From Paragordius varius (taxonomy: Eukaryota; Nematomorpha), in contig OZ176050.1 in assembly GCA_964247055.1 (NCBI GenBank), positions 7,812,001-7,876,000 of the forward strand: 64,000 nt of DNA. The letters run 5' to 3'. The translations under genes and the position numbers were made by a program. Positions 41,416 to 54,100 of this stretch are shown here, one piece after another. How positions within the stretch are numbered: position 1 is the first letter of the stretch; each line of letters opens with the position of its first letter. The notes below the pieces were generated by a model. That model searched no databases and was not told the DNA's origin. It was given only the letters and a program-made list of their open reading frames with translations.

Positions 41416-44367
41416 TTACATAAAACGGATTCTTGTATTTGGTGGTAACGATTCTGGTGCAATCCAGATGAAATCGGTTCCCGAAAGTCTTTTATTATTA
41501 CTGGTTTGGGTGAGGGAATCTTGATTTTCTATTTTCTCTGCGCTTATTCTATTCGTTAAGAGTTTCCCAAATTTTTCTTGGAACAAATCGCGACAAGACA
41601 TAGATTGAGTCAGGTTATTTGTTACATTCCAACGACCAACGATAGCATTGATTATGTTCCAGTGAAGAGGATATGATTGATTTAAGGGTACCGTATCAGG
41701 AACGTAATTCATAATTGGAACTTTACCAGTTGTGCTGCCAGTTATTCGTGCTTGAATCAATATACCTCTGAATCCGGTTATTTCTGGGTCGGTGGAATTT
41801 ATGAAAACTGCAAAATAAATATGTTATAATTTATTTCTTTCCACATACTCAATAAACATTCTGCCGTCAATTATAAAATTTGTCATCCAAGTAATGAGAA
41901 ATATCTAATTAATAAACAGAGTTTTCATTTTTCAGAATTTGTAAGATAAAATTTCAAGTCGCTCTGGCATATAAAATACCCCAAAATATAGTGTTAAGGG
42001 ACTCTTTACATTTAAAATGCTTTAACAAAAGAAAACTTATTAAATAGTTAAAATGTTAACTTTGGTTCGAAAAATGTTGAGTTTGATTGGAAAAATTAAG
42101 TATAAAAAACTGCTAAAAGTGTATGAAAAAAAAATTTAAGTTTATTTTAAATCAAATGATAGTCAAATATTCCAAAAATCCAGTAACAAATAAACTACAA
42201 AACAAGTGGTAAGCTTAAAAAGTTATAAAATTATTTTAAATTTATAAAAACTGAGAGTAGTTACGGTATCTTAAGGGATTTAGCCACAACACCTAATTAA
42301 AATAAAAATCAAAATAATAATATATGAATGATAGGTATAATTTTTATATTAGATCTTAGAAATTACATTTAAAGCAATAATGTGTGAAGATGCTATAACT
42401 ATGATAATTTATATACTGGATATGAAAGGCGGAATCGGAATCATAAAATTTTTTGAGCTTTATCAAAGCAATGAAACGGGTCCAAAAAAATATATTTTAT
42501 TATGTAAATATTATTTATAATTAAATAAACGCGTTGCCTTAGTTTAAAACAGGATTTTCAAATCGCGGCACACAGGCCCCATACTGCCCTAAAAACGCTT
42601 TCTTATGTCCCTGAAGTACTTATTTTGGTTATGAATAGCTACAAATGTGAACAGCATTAAAACTCTAACCGTATTATGGCCCTTGAGACAAAAAATATTT
42701 TTTTGGCCCTTTACAAATATTTGGTTTTTAATATATCAAAATAATGCAAATCCCAACCTTGAGTCGCTTGTTGATAAAATCTCAAATCACTTGTCTAATG
42801 GTGTATCCATCGTTGAAATCAGTTTTTTAAACGGTATCTAACACCCAATTTCCCTTTGTATATTAATTTTTTTGATCTATTACAGTTAAATATTTCTAAA
42901 TTTTTAATTTAAAAATACAGCTTTATGACCATAAATAAAATAAATACAATGAATTAATTGATTTAAATTAATATTTTTATAATTACTATTCCCATAAATC
43001 AAAGTTATTGACAAGGTTTTATTTTTTACCACTTATTTTTACACTGCATTATTATATTATATGACTAAAATTGTCTGCTATCCCAGTTTTTATCGGGTAG
43101 CTCGAATGTATGATTTTTATTTTTTAAAATATTAAATCATTCGAATTTTTCAGCCAAAATTATGACAAATTCGGCTTTATATAAGAACGTTTAATATATC
43201 TTTTAGGATTGTTCGAAATTATATTTTTTGTAAGATATAAGGTAATTTACGCATTTTTAATTTGCATTTTATACCTTACCTACTTTAACGGTATGATGCC
43301 CTTATATATATGCATGCAAATATTTTATATAATCCATACATAATACATATATATATATATATATATTTAAATTAATTATTATAAATAATTAACCTTCTTT
43401 TGTGCCTTTTTATCTAAATCTTTCATAATTATTATTCAATAAAAAAAGTTTTTCTAATTGGATTAGATAAAACTATTTAGGGGAAAAATTTATAATCTTG
43501 ATTTTAATCCTCATCATTTATCAAAATGACAGATTAAACTCATAACAACTTGGGACAAAAAAATATTTTTCTCTACCTGAAATGGTGTACATAGTTTATA
43601 TATGCTACATCAGTGACTTTGGACCTGGCGGGCGTAAAAAAATTGAGAATGTTTGAGAAATACAACTTGACGTTTTTGCATTTATTGCATTTGTAATGAA
43701 TAACTCGATTAACGCGTTATTTAACCCAAAACAATACATCATTATTATATAACAAGTGCATGGATTAAAAGCCATAAAAAATAAATTAGAATAGTTTTTT
43801 AGGAACCGGAGCTGAAACCTTTTTGCGAAGCCGGAATAACCATTACGTTTTTAAAACACAAAAACGCGAGATTAAGGAATAATTCGGTTTTAATAAATAA
43901 TTAAAGATAATCCATGCAAAGTGAAGGAAAATAAACATTTGATAAAATAGGCGTGGACAAAAAAGCTTTTAGAACCACATAACTTAAAACAATACTTACA
44001 TAAATATTACTATTTTGATATAGTAATAAAATAGTTTTAACAACAATAAGTTTCCAATTTTTTCTAATCAAATAATTGAAATTAACTGCCTAGGTATTCG
44101 ATATCATATTTGTACATATTTTTGTATAAAGAAAGTCATCAATAAAATGTTCAAAACCAACTATTACAATAGTATTACTAACATATACCTCTGACAGCTT
44201 CATTGGGTCTAAATGTGTCTTGTTCAACATACAAGATATAAGGTGATGTCGCATTAGACGGTTCTCCATGCTTTTCAGGGTTTGGCGACAATGAAAAACA
44301 GGTACCTCTAGGAGCTCCTTCTGAAAAGGCCCATGTCCAAAAATTGTTTTTCAGGAGAATGGCAAAA
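41416..44367 (-). CDS. Reeler-domain secreted protein, 5' exon not found
   Basis: Two exons are readable: 44189-44367 and 41416-41807, joined across a 2.4-kb intron as R-VFINSTDPE. The protein carries a Reeler domain, a beta-sandwich found in secreted or membrane animal proteins such as reelin, F-spondin, defence proteins and ferric-chelate reductase 1. Landmarks: SEGAPRGTC, a following Cys-containing PNPEKHGEPS, SPYILYVEQDTFRPNEAV, then FRGILIQARI and the tail FIWIAPESLPPNTRIRFM. The first exon opens with hydrophobic residues (FAILLKNNFWTWAF) that may be the end of a signal peptide, but the start codon must be on a further upstream exon that I could not place. About 190 residues are visible, short for a single-domain protein. 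Confidence 0.75.
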
Positions 44368-45655
44368 CTATATTAGAAATTATTCGCAATGTATACCATA
44401 AAAAAGGCAAGAATGATATCATATCGAATTTACGCCCAAAAGGAAATAATGCAATTCAAAATTATGAAAGAAATATATGTGTATTACAATAATGCTTATT
44501 TTTGCATAAAAATGTAATATAGAATAATTAACTAAAAATGTGACAATATTTAACCCCCGTGGTAATGGATTTATTTGTAGTCATTTTACCAAACCACTAC
44601 ATTAGACTCTGTATGCCTTTGTATATTATTTACATGAATTACGTAAGTTGTGCCCTTCAAAAAGTTGTTTATATCATGTTAAACATTTTTTAATGATTTA
44701 TTTACAAATAACTAAAAAAATATAGCTAAAAAAACAATGAAAAGTATATACGGAACTTTCTTTTATTTTTCTGGCATTAATGGTTTAATTAGAAGTTATT
44801 GCCAAATTACCAACCAACCCTTTTTGACTGTTTCAAATCAATTTTTGTCTGTGCCGGCCGGTTTCATAGAATTTGCGAAAAAAATGGTTCCATTTTATTG
44901 TTTTTCAATTAATTGGTTGATTTAAGTTTTCATAATTGCATATGGACTAATTATTTTAAGACGATGCTCATAATTAAAAATAAAAGTTTATAAACAGCAA
45001 ACTTTTGCTACTTTTTAATAAATCTAATCAAAGTTACTCTTTTACATTAAATAAAATTTATTGAAAATCATATATTTTGATGCGTTTAAAACCGTATGTA
45101 TGGAATATATTTTTGGTTTCAAACCAATTCCAAAAAACCCAACGGTTTTGGTTTCGTTTTAATCCCTGATAATAATTCACCCAAACGTTTTCAAAATATC
45201 GGTCAATCATTAATACCATTATCTTAACCGATATATTTTATGCGAGAACGTAGTAAAAGAGAAAAAAATCACAAGTGGAGACATGAAATAAGGCAAAAAA
45301 TAGGGAAAATTATCTGTCGTGTTCCTTTTTCTCTAAAACTAACTTTTAATATCGAATTTCTCCGTTTGAATGAGGATATATCTGGATTTGAAATTGAGGT
45401 GAATTATTACCGGCCAGGGCTAAGATATAATATAAATGTTGCGTCTCAAATTGTTAAAAAAAACCTGGTTCATTAAATGGCCACATTTTTTGAAAAATTT
45501 TCCATTACAAAGATGAGATATAATAATGTTGGATATACCATTATTGAATAATTTTTATAGCACATATGACTAAAATTTTTTATAGGAATTCAATAAATAT
45601 GCACATTATATTTGGTCAAAATCGTCTTTAGATTATATATTGAAAATAAGGAATA
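44368..45655. other. Gene-free stretch upstream of the Reeler exon
   Basis: It should contain the missing first Reeler exon but none could be assigned. Around 45070-45182 there is a run of CCGTTTTGGTTT-type sequence; its minus strand begins CAGGGATTAAAACGAAACC, resembling a single hAT-type terminus, with no matching second end. Confidence 0.45.
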
Positions 45656-46676
45656 TCTATAATTTATAAAAATGGAAGGTGGTGGCTTTGTGATCTGTTT
45701 ACGGAAAACCGGTAGACCCATTCAAATCCAAATGTCGGAAAAATAAAATCATTAATGAATGCCCCGACAATAGCATCGCCATTTTTTGAATTAGGTCCTC
45801 AATTCGGGCCCACCCCGTGTGAAAAACGGGTTTTTTGAAAACAGAAGTCTACAAAAATCATGTTGAGACAATATCCTGGAAAACGTGTTGGACCATTCGA
45901 TTTCAAATATGATTTTTTTTATTTTCGATTGCGCAGACCCGTACCATTTTTTTCAAAAAAAACACCACAAAAATAATTTTTTGAATCTATTTTTCGCCCA
46001 AAGTATGAGACCGTAAAAATTCAATACGGATTCCAGGTATAGCCTGTTAAAAGGCAAAAATTTGAGTCAAGCGTTTCTTTGATGATTTTTGAGCGAAGGC
46101 TAAATTTCGGAAAACCTATCAAGCCATATGAGTTCAATAGCTGCTTAAAGTATTACCCGTAAGGCAAAAATTTAGGTCGAGCGGATTTTTTAAAATAGTG
46201 GTTAAATAGGCCCTTCACGCCCTGAAAAATGCGCTACCATAGAATGTTTTATTTTGAGGGAATTTTTCCAAAAACTAATGAGAGCATATGGAATCAATCA
46301 TGATTCCAGGTATTCTCCGTAAAAAGGCAAAAATTTTAATCAAGCGCTTTTTTGTATCAGCCTCTGGGTAGGGAGCCCGCCCAAAACTTCGCTATCATAT
46401 CGATACAGCATGTTGGAGCCAAATAAAAAGGTAAAAATTATAGTATAACGGTTTTTTCCGTTGGCCGTCAATTTGGTGCATTTACACCAGTAAACAATAT
46501 ATTAGTATGAATGCACCGATTTGAAAATCCTATGAGATCATAGCTATTAAATAAGGTTTCGAAATAATCCACATATATGGATTTTATTAATCCCTTTTTT
46601 CAAATAGCCCCCCCCCCCCCCTTCCCAGATGTCCGAAGGATTTCCTCGGTGCGTAGCAGCACGAGATTTACGCTAG
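45656..46676 (+). mobile_element. Non-autonomous Helitron, copy 3 (longest)
   Basis: A 1021-bp copy, beginning TCTATAATTTATAAAAATGG after an A and ending GAGATTTACGCTAG before a T. The subterminal hairpin pairs CTCGGTGC with GCACGAG, followed by ATTTACG and CTAG: the classical spacing for a Helitron 3' end. A 14-nt C run lies at 46608-46621. The two other copies are internally shortened relatives. No long reading frame. Confidence 0.87.
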
Positions 46677-47710
46677 TAATTATATAAATCATAACAACGG
46701 CCACAAAATTGCAATTTGTTTTAATTAGGTATAATAAAATATTTTTTTAGAGTTAATGGTAGGTAGGATTTTTGGAATCGAAACAAATTTGGGTGTCAAT
46801 CACATTACAAAAAAAAGCAAAAAAGACCATAATGCGCCAGACAAACTGGTTTGCCACAATATTTTCACCAAAATAATGTATAACGGCTAATTCTTTTGTT
46901 TTTAATAATGGAGACACAGAAATTAAAATATTTTAAATATATCCATCCCTTTAAATTTTAAAATTAAGGTCTGTGTTGAAAACTAAATTTTATCAAGTGT
47001 TATAATTGTCAAAAAATCATGATTTGTTTAATAATAATCATAATAATCTTTTTATTTTTTGTAAACCATTATGTCTGAACTTATAATTCAAGATTGCATA
47101 TGTCTGTTTTTATAAATCACAATAGAACAATGTTTAATTAAATTTTAACTAAAACATGAAACAGTAGTTTATTTACAAAATTTAGCTTTGGGATATAAAA
47201 TTACCCCATATGTTAATTAGGATCCAAAAGTGAAAAGGTCATAAATTATATGGTTTCTTAGAATAATCCAAAATTTATATATATATATTTTTCTAAATCT
47301 CGCGAACAAGTAATTTAATAGTTAATTTTATAAACGGTACAAATAACAACAAATTAGAAAAAGTTAATATTTATCTGAATTTCTACCCTAAAATCATTTA
47401 TAAAGAATTTTAAAATAAAAATAATTTTGTCTAATTTATAAACATCTAATGCTTTTAGATTTCAATTAATTCTATATGCTTTAAAAAGCGATATTTGGTC
47501 AATATTACTTAATACAATTATGTCAGAAAATTTATTTTAAAAAATATAAATAGGAATTGAATTCTCAAAACTTAAAGCCGAATTTTATATATTTGAAGCT
47601 GGTGGACTTACCTAATTGATAAAAAAAATTACCACCAAATACAGCGGCTAAACTTCAATACGATTCCCAAAATCAAGTGCATATAATAAATCGATATACA
47701 AAAGGTTTAG

Positions 47711-47979
47711 CAGAATGGTTCCCAAAAGGGGGCGTAGAAAAATCTAAGAGGGCCGCAAAAAATTTGGAAACAAACAAATTAAAGGACTTCAGGGGCGAAT
47801 TATTAAGCTTTGTCACCTATACGGATTTTTTTTTCAAAAAATGCAGATAAAAGGACCTCATTGATTGGGATTTTTTATATTATTATAAGTTACATTTTCC
47901 CGGATTTTTTAAGAGGGTGGACGCAAGAATAATTATTTTCAATTTGGTGGGCGTAAACAAAAAAAGGTTGGAAACCACT
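47711..47979. mobile_element. hAT-like MITE (TGGTTCCCAA type ends)
   Basis: Starts CAGAATGGTTCCCAAAAGGG and ends GGTTGGAAACCACTA, close to the CAGTGGTTCCCAAC terminus known from hAT elements. Flanks GGTTTAGC and AATTTAGC overlap the ends and match at 6 of 8 positions, so the exact borders are uncertain by one or two bases. Confidence 0.65.
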
Positions 47980-48059
47980 AATTTAGCATATATTTAGTCA
48001 AATGGAATCTAGATCTACGCTTTTCTGATAATTTAGTATAGTAAAATTTGTTTAAACCC

Positions 48060-48600
48060 CAGAAATTTTAGTCAAGAACTAAAAAAATGTTTTCCATAAA
48101 AATATACAGCAAATGCCCAATATAACATATCATTCGCAAGAGTAATTAAAAATGCATACAAATATGTTTTCCATCGATTTTTTGGACATAGCGACAAACC
48201 CGCGAAGCGAGAGCGTTCTCAATTAATATATATTTGTACTAATGGATGTAAATAGATCAAACTTTGTGTAATTGCAATCACAATTAAGATTTTTTGATTA
48301 TAACACTTAAATTTTATGTCATTAAAAACAGCCATTTTTTGTTTTTAAAAAAATTACCATCTGATTAATATTAATTTATTTTCTTTAGAAGGCTTATAAT
48401 TTAAAAATTTCAAAGGCTAAATACAAAGTAAGGTATTCTTGATCTTTTTTAACGATTTTGTAATTAATTTACAGAAATAACTTTGCGTTTTAGCATCCAC
48501 TGGGTCGAATTTAAAAAACCAAAAGCTTTTTTAAAGATTTTTTTAAAATTTAATGTAACTTTAATTATTATATTAAAATAATTTATATGACTTTTAAATT
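48060..48600 (-). repeat. Diverged dispersed repeat, family G copy 2
   Basis: Inverted relative of 31580-32190. Shared landmarks, read on the minus strand: AAGATCAAGAATACCTT, AAATTATAAGCCTTCTAAAG, the CTCTCGCTTCGCG motif, TATGTCC and GAATGATATGTTATA. Ends are not defined. Confidence 0.65.
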
Positions 48601-49534
48601 AGTTTGTTTGTGAAAATTTGTGTTTTTTTATCACCTATCTTCAAGTGTACACTTGCTGGCTGAAGTAAACTTGCTCAACTTACCACGCTTGACAGTGCGA
48701 TTTTTTTTATCACCCCACCCTTATACTAAAATGGCCTCATTTTGATTTAATAATCGTCTTTTATTTAATTTAAATAAAAATTATGTTCACAAAAAATATA
48801 CTCAAGTTTGATGACGAACAAAAAGCTTTTAACTTAATTACCTAATCACATTACTATCCGCAGGGATATATTAGGGCAGTTTTATATCTCAAAGTTCAAT
48901 CTTGTTAATACTGTTTCAAACTTATTTTAGTGAAAATTTAATTATCAAATGTTCACCTATAAGAAAAAGGGGTTAAGTTTTGTTATTTCTACAGTGTAAA
49001 TTGGGCCATCTCCAAAACACGATTTAACTAAACCGCTGAATTTAAAATCAACGAATATCAAGTTTTTGCTGGTAAAATGTAACTTGGAAGCTTAGTAAAA
49101 ATAAATATTTACATTTTCTAACCATTTAAAAATTAATAAAAAATGGCAGCGAACACTTTTTATAGGAAGATTTTTTTACCATTTTACATTTTATAAAATA
49201 GTTTTATTGTATTACGTGGCAAACGCTTATTTTTAAATTCGGCCTAATAATTACCTTATAAGATATTGAAATTTTAAATAACTTTGGGATATGAAGCTAC
49301 GTTTAAAGGTCATGTAATTAAGAAGTGATGAAATGGTCAGCATCATCAAATTATAAAAAAGTATATTTACAATAATTAAAGTTTTTATAGCGTGATCATG
49401 CTCCGAAATACCATAAAATAATTTATTAAAATTTTGCATTTTAATTTTGATATATATTTTTTAAAATATTTTTTCCCATGTTCAAATTCAGTATCCAAAA
49501 TTTTTAACGCACTTATCGGTTTTTTACATTTTAA

Positions 49535-50678
49535 CGCCTGGATTCAAATTGGGGTATTTAAATAACGGAGACTATATTTAAATTGAACTTTTTTAAAAAC
49601 TACTGAAAGAAACGATAACAATTTAAATTTATGCTTCTATCCTAATAAAAATTATATTAATAAGCCGAAAAATCTATATAAAAATTGGTTTTAAAAATTT
49701 TTTTTATATGAAACTACTTCGACGCCATTTTTATTTTACAACATTTTTGGAAAATATCGTGTTTATTTGTTTTTAATATTTGGATACAACACACTCATTT
49801 TAGTCCTTCAATTCAAATTCAGGTAGTTGGATACCCCAGGCCTGTTTAAAATCAAATACTCTACAAAGTATGGAAGCAATCGAAACCATGGCAAAATTTT
49901 GCAATTATATAACATTAATAAACCGAAATATATAAAAAAGTTTATTCAAAAATATTTGATATTAGTTTTGAGCTAAAACCTAAAGGTAAAAATTTAGTCA
50001 ACGTGACATGTGTCAAATTGTAAAATTAAAATATAATACAAAATAAACGCTTTTTCTATTTCTATCAATGTTAGATGTAATTTATAAAAAAATAACCTCT
50101 AGTTTTACCCTTTAAATGAAGACGATATTTTGGAAAATTTTTGTAAAATAAAAATGGCGTCGAAGTAGTTTGAGATGGAACTTTATTTTCAAAACAAAAT
50201 TTTATCAAGATATTTTGGCATATTTATATAATATTTATCAGGATAGAAGCATAAATTTAAATTGAGACCGTTTCCTTCAGTAATTTTTTAAAAATTTTAA
50301 TTTAAATTTAGTCTGGGGTATTTAGATACCCCAATTTTAATCGAAGTGTTAAAGCTAAAATAAAGACTAATTTTACATTTGTATCACATCTAACATTTAT
50401 AGAAACAGAAAAAGTGGTTTAATTTGTATTATTTATTAATTTAGCTAATGCACACATGTCATGTTGAAAAAATTTATACGAGGTTTTACCTAAAAATAAG
50501 TAATATCAATATTGAATAAAAATTATTTGATATTTCGGATCATTAATGTTATAAATGTGCAAATTTTTGCCATATACAATTCACATATTTTTTAAATTAT
50601 TTAATTTTAAACAGGCCTGGGGTATCTAACTACCCCAATATAAATCGAAGGACTAAAAATGAGTCTTGTATCTAAGTG
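49535..50678 (+). mobile_element. TTAA-flanked MITE, family A copy 4, split by another copy
   Basis: Left part 49535-49776 and right part 50353-50678 together equal one family A element, flanked by TTAA at 49531-49534 and 50679-50682. The two halves are separated by a full reverse copy (49777-50348). The right part resumes exactly where the left part stopped relative to copies 324 and 61036. Confidence 0.85.
49777..50348 (-). mobile_element. TTAA-flanked MITE, family A copy 3, nested
   Basis: Complete 572-bp reverse copy, flanked by TTAA at 49773-49776 and 50349-50352. The interrupted family member normally has a single TTAA at this point, so these are the two copies of the target duplication. 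This is direct evidence for a TTAA target site. Confidence 0.88.
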
Positions 50679-51104
50679 TTAAATAAAGAGTCTACAAACA
50701 TTATATAAAGGTTAACAATTCAAAATATCTACCATTTTTAAATTATTGCACATTCATGAATGCATTCATTAGTTTTGATTAGCCTTGATTAATGAATCAA
50801 TAATTTTTAGTAATTGGATCAAAAATTAATTGGCAAAATCTTGTTGAAGCGTATTTAAATTATTTTACATTATACTGGAACATTAAGTCTAAAAAACAAT
50901 GGTTTTTTACGAAGCATTCATTAAATTTGCAATGGCCGGGTTTAAGCATTTATCTCTGATAAAAGATTTTTAAACCATTTATTGTTAGCTAAGTATTAAT
51001 TTTATACATTTTATGCAGAAAAATTTTCTAAAAATCTAGAAAGATAATCACAATAGAAACAGTTAACATATGGCGTCACATTTGTGCGATATTCACACAT
51101 TTTT

Positions 51105-54100
51105 ATGAATATTCTATCCATCAATATTACATTTTTATTTTATCTAGGCTATGTATTATCTGAAATAGATTTTTTAAATGTCAATGATTATTATGAACTT
51201 TTAGGAATCTCAAAAGAAGCATCCAAGAAAGAAATCAGGAAAGCATTTAAAAGTTGGGCACTTATTTATCACCCTGATAAATCGGTATTTTAACATTTTA
51301 TTTTAGGATAACCCGAAAGCTCATGAAATATTTTTAAAAATTAACAAAGCTTATACCGTCCTTATTGATGATTCTAAACGCGATATATATGATCGATTGG
51401 GGGAAAGTGGCCTAGAAAAAAGTGAAAAAGATGGTAATCAACAACAATGGCAGTGGTATGAAAGTTTTACGTTTTATCACCAAAACTTTGGTTTATATGA
51501 CGATGATCCAAATATATTGACCCTAACTCACCAAGATTTTATTAAGTACGTTGGACCTTTGATTGGAGCGAATAGGGAAGCTACTCACAACATACCCGGT
51601 TACACTGAGATATGGTTTGTGGATTTTTATTCAGCTCAATGCTCTCATTGTCGTGATTTAGCTCCCGATTGGAAACGTTTAGCGGCGGACCTTTTGGGTA
51701 TTGTTAAAATTGGTGCTGTAAATTGTCTTGAGGAATGGAATCTTTGCATGTCTCAGCATTTAACCTCATATCCCACATTGATACTTTTCCCATCAGGTGA
51801 AAGATTTGAGGGTACAATGAGTTACACAGCTCTTAAAAAATGGCTATTAACCCGTATCCCATCTCATCACCTTAAGTTTAATGGTATGATACCTGCTAAA
51901 GATAGTAAAGATACCAATGATAAACCATTGTTGTTGGATCAAATTGTTACGGATAACAGGAATCTTTATTTCACAATCCAAACTCTGTTTAAAAATGACG
52001 ATACGAATATAATGACTTCCACTTATTTGCATAATCATTTCAGTATGACATCCGATACCTACCCTTGGTTAATTTATTTTTGTCCATCAGCCACCAATGA
52101 TGCAGAAATTCAACACCATGCGTGCCCAAGTAATATCGAAATTCGACGCTTATCAAAACAATTGTATGGGTATGTTAATGTCATAAATTATAAATGTGCC
52201 ACGATAAATAACGATAATACCACGCATACAAATCATATACTTTGCAATGAAAAATACCTGGCAAAAGAAACCAGCTTTTCACTGTGGTATATGCCAGGAG
52301 GATTGGTTACTACATCATATAATGACAAACAAGATATTGAGATAAATTTGACTGATGGTCTGGGCATAAATATTTTAAGCGCAGATGGTAAATATAAATT
52401 TATACCTTTTACAATGTTAAATGATCCATCCAAATTTTCCACTTTTGTTGTTAACGTAATATTTCAATCAAATCTCCCTCCTATCATACCAACTATGGCC
52501 TTTTCCGATTTCATTAAGTTATTTCACGGTTATTCTGAACCATACAACGTGGCTGCATTAAACACAAAACTGGAATTTAATAAGGATATGTTGATTAATT
52601 ACCCGACCTTGGTGATTTTACTTTTGACCCCGATGAACTATGAATCCGATGTTTTTGAACGATTTAATTTAACACTTTACAGATTCAAAGCTACCCTTGA
52701 TGAAAAGGTATCAAACATCCCTTCCCTCAAAATCTTTTATTTCAAATGTTATGAAACAGAATACATATCAAAATATTGTCGAGAAACTTTGGGTATACAC
52801 GGGCCTGCTTCAAAATCTCACGATACTTCCGATACCCCTAAAAATCCAGAACACTTTGTCAATGCATCTTTCATTCTCTTCAAACATTTATTTAGTTTTC
52901 GGCCAAACACGGCTTTTCTCTATGGTTATGAAGCGTTTAAAGGGGATGTTAATCAACATCTTGAAAGTGTGTCTTCTAACAATCTTATGTCAGAACTTTT
53001 GACATTCATTATTGCTAGTCAAACTAGTCCTATGCTTACGCTCACACCAGCCGAATTTGACAAGTACCAGAAAATACGGCCTAAGCACAACGTTCATCAG
53101 TATTGGATTGTGGATTATTTTGCACCATGGTGTCCACCATGTATGCGTATGATGCCTGAAATACGAGTCCTTGGTTCGAACCTTATAACTCAAATTGCAA
53201 AAGCTGACCCATCCTTCAAAACTTATATTGCCATAGTTTCCATAGATTGTTCAGATCACCTGGAATATTGCAAAGCTATGGGTATTACCTCTTATCCATC
53301 CCTACGTTTCTACAATTTGTCCCAATACAATTCGGTAGGAAATAAACCCCTTGAAACATTACATAAGATTGAAGGGTTTCAAGCCTCACCAGCCATAGAA
53401 GAATGGGTAGAAGATATCATGAACCCGCCTCCTTTGGTAAATCTCAATGGTGAATTACATGAACGTTATTTAACAGAAGATTCTGGTCATTATATATGGT
53501 TCATATACTATGGGGCACAATGGTGTGGACCCTGTCTTCAGTTTGAACCGACATGGAAAAAGTTTGCAAAGGTAATCATTATTTCATTTGTTTTTATGGA
53601 TGTGGTGAATCTATTATATACATTTATAAATTGCGTAATCATTCCATTAAAAATATGATTATATTTCTTTGTATAGTCAATGCAAAAATTAGCCTACATC
53701 GGTAAAATCGATTGTGGGTTAGAAAAGGAGTTTTGCAGATCTATTGACGTACGAAGCTTTCCTCGCATCCGCGTTTACGTTAATAAAACTACTTTTTAGT
53801 AAGCACATTTTCTATATTTATTTCTTCCGCTTTTCATTTTTTTCATGTGAAACAGGTAGTACGATGAAACAAAAATATGTAGGTCGCACATTATCTTGTT
53901 CCTGAAGCCTTTTCTTTTTATCATATTTTTTAAATGTAATATGTACTTAAATAAAAATATATTTTTTAAAATAGTTTAAACATGATGATGATTTAATCTA
54001 ACTTTTGAGAAAAATGATATATGAGATTATAAAAAAACTCTCTTATTACAAAATTAATTAGATACTCTAACATTGTTTAAGAACTCCTCATGTTTTTAAC

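Larger units (their letters stand above)
46677..49534. other. Gene-free AT-rich stretch with repeats
   Basis: No coding sequence recognised. It includes the hAT-like MITE at 47711 and the family G repeat at 48060, listed separately. The remainder is AT-rich without visible structure. Confidence 0.5.

Noticed and set aside
44737-44925. 62-codon open frame with hydrophobic stretches
   Set aside because: No family features, no exon signals linking it to the Reeler gene, and composition equals the surrounding non-coding DNA.
45070-45182. hAT element
   Set aside because: Only one possible terminus (CAGGGATTAAAACG on the minus strand) is visible; no second end or target duplication was found.
51847-53193. 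Several antisense open frames inside the large DNAJC10 exon
   Set aside because: They are reverse-strand shadows of a well-supported thioredoxin-domain exon.
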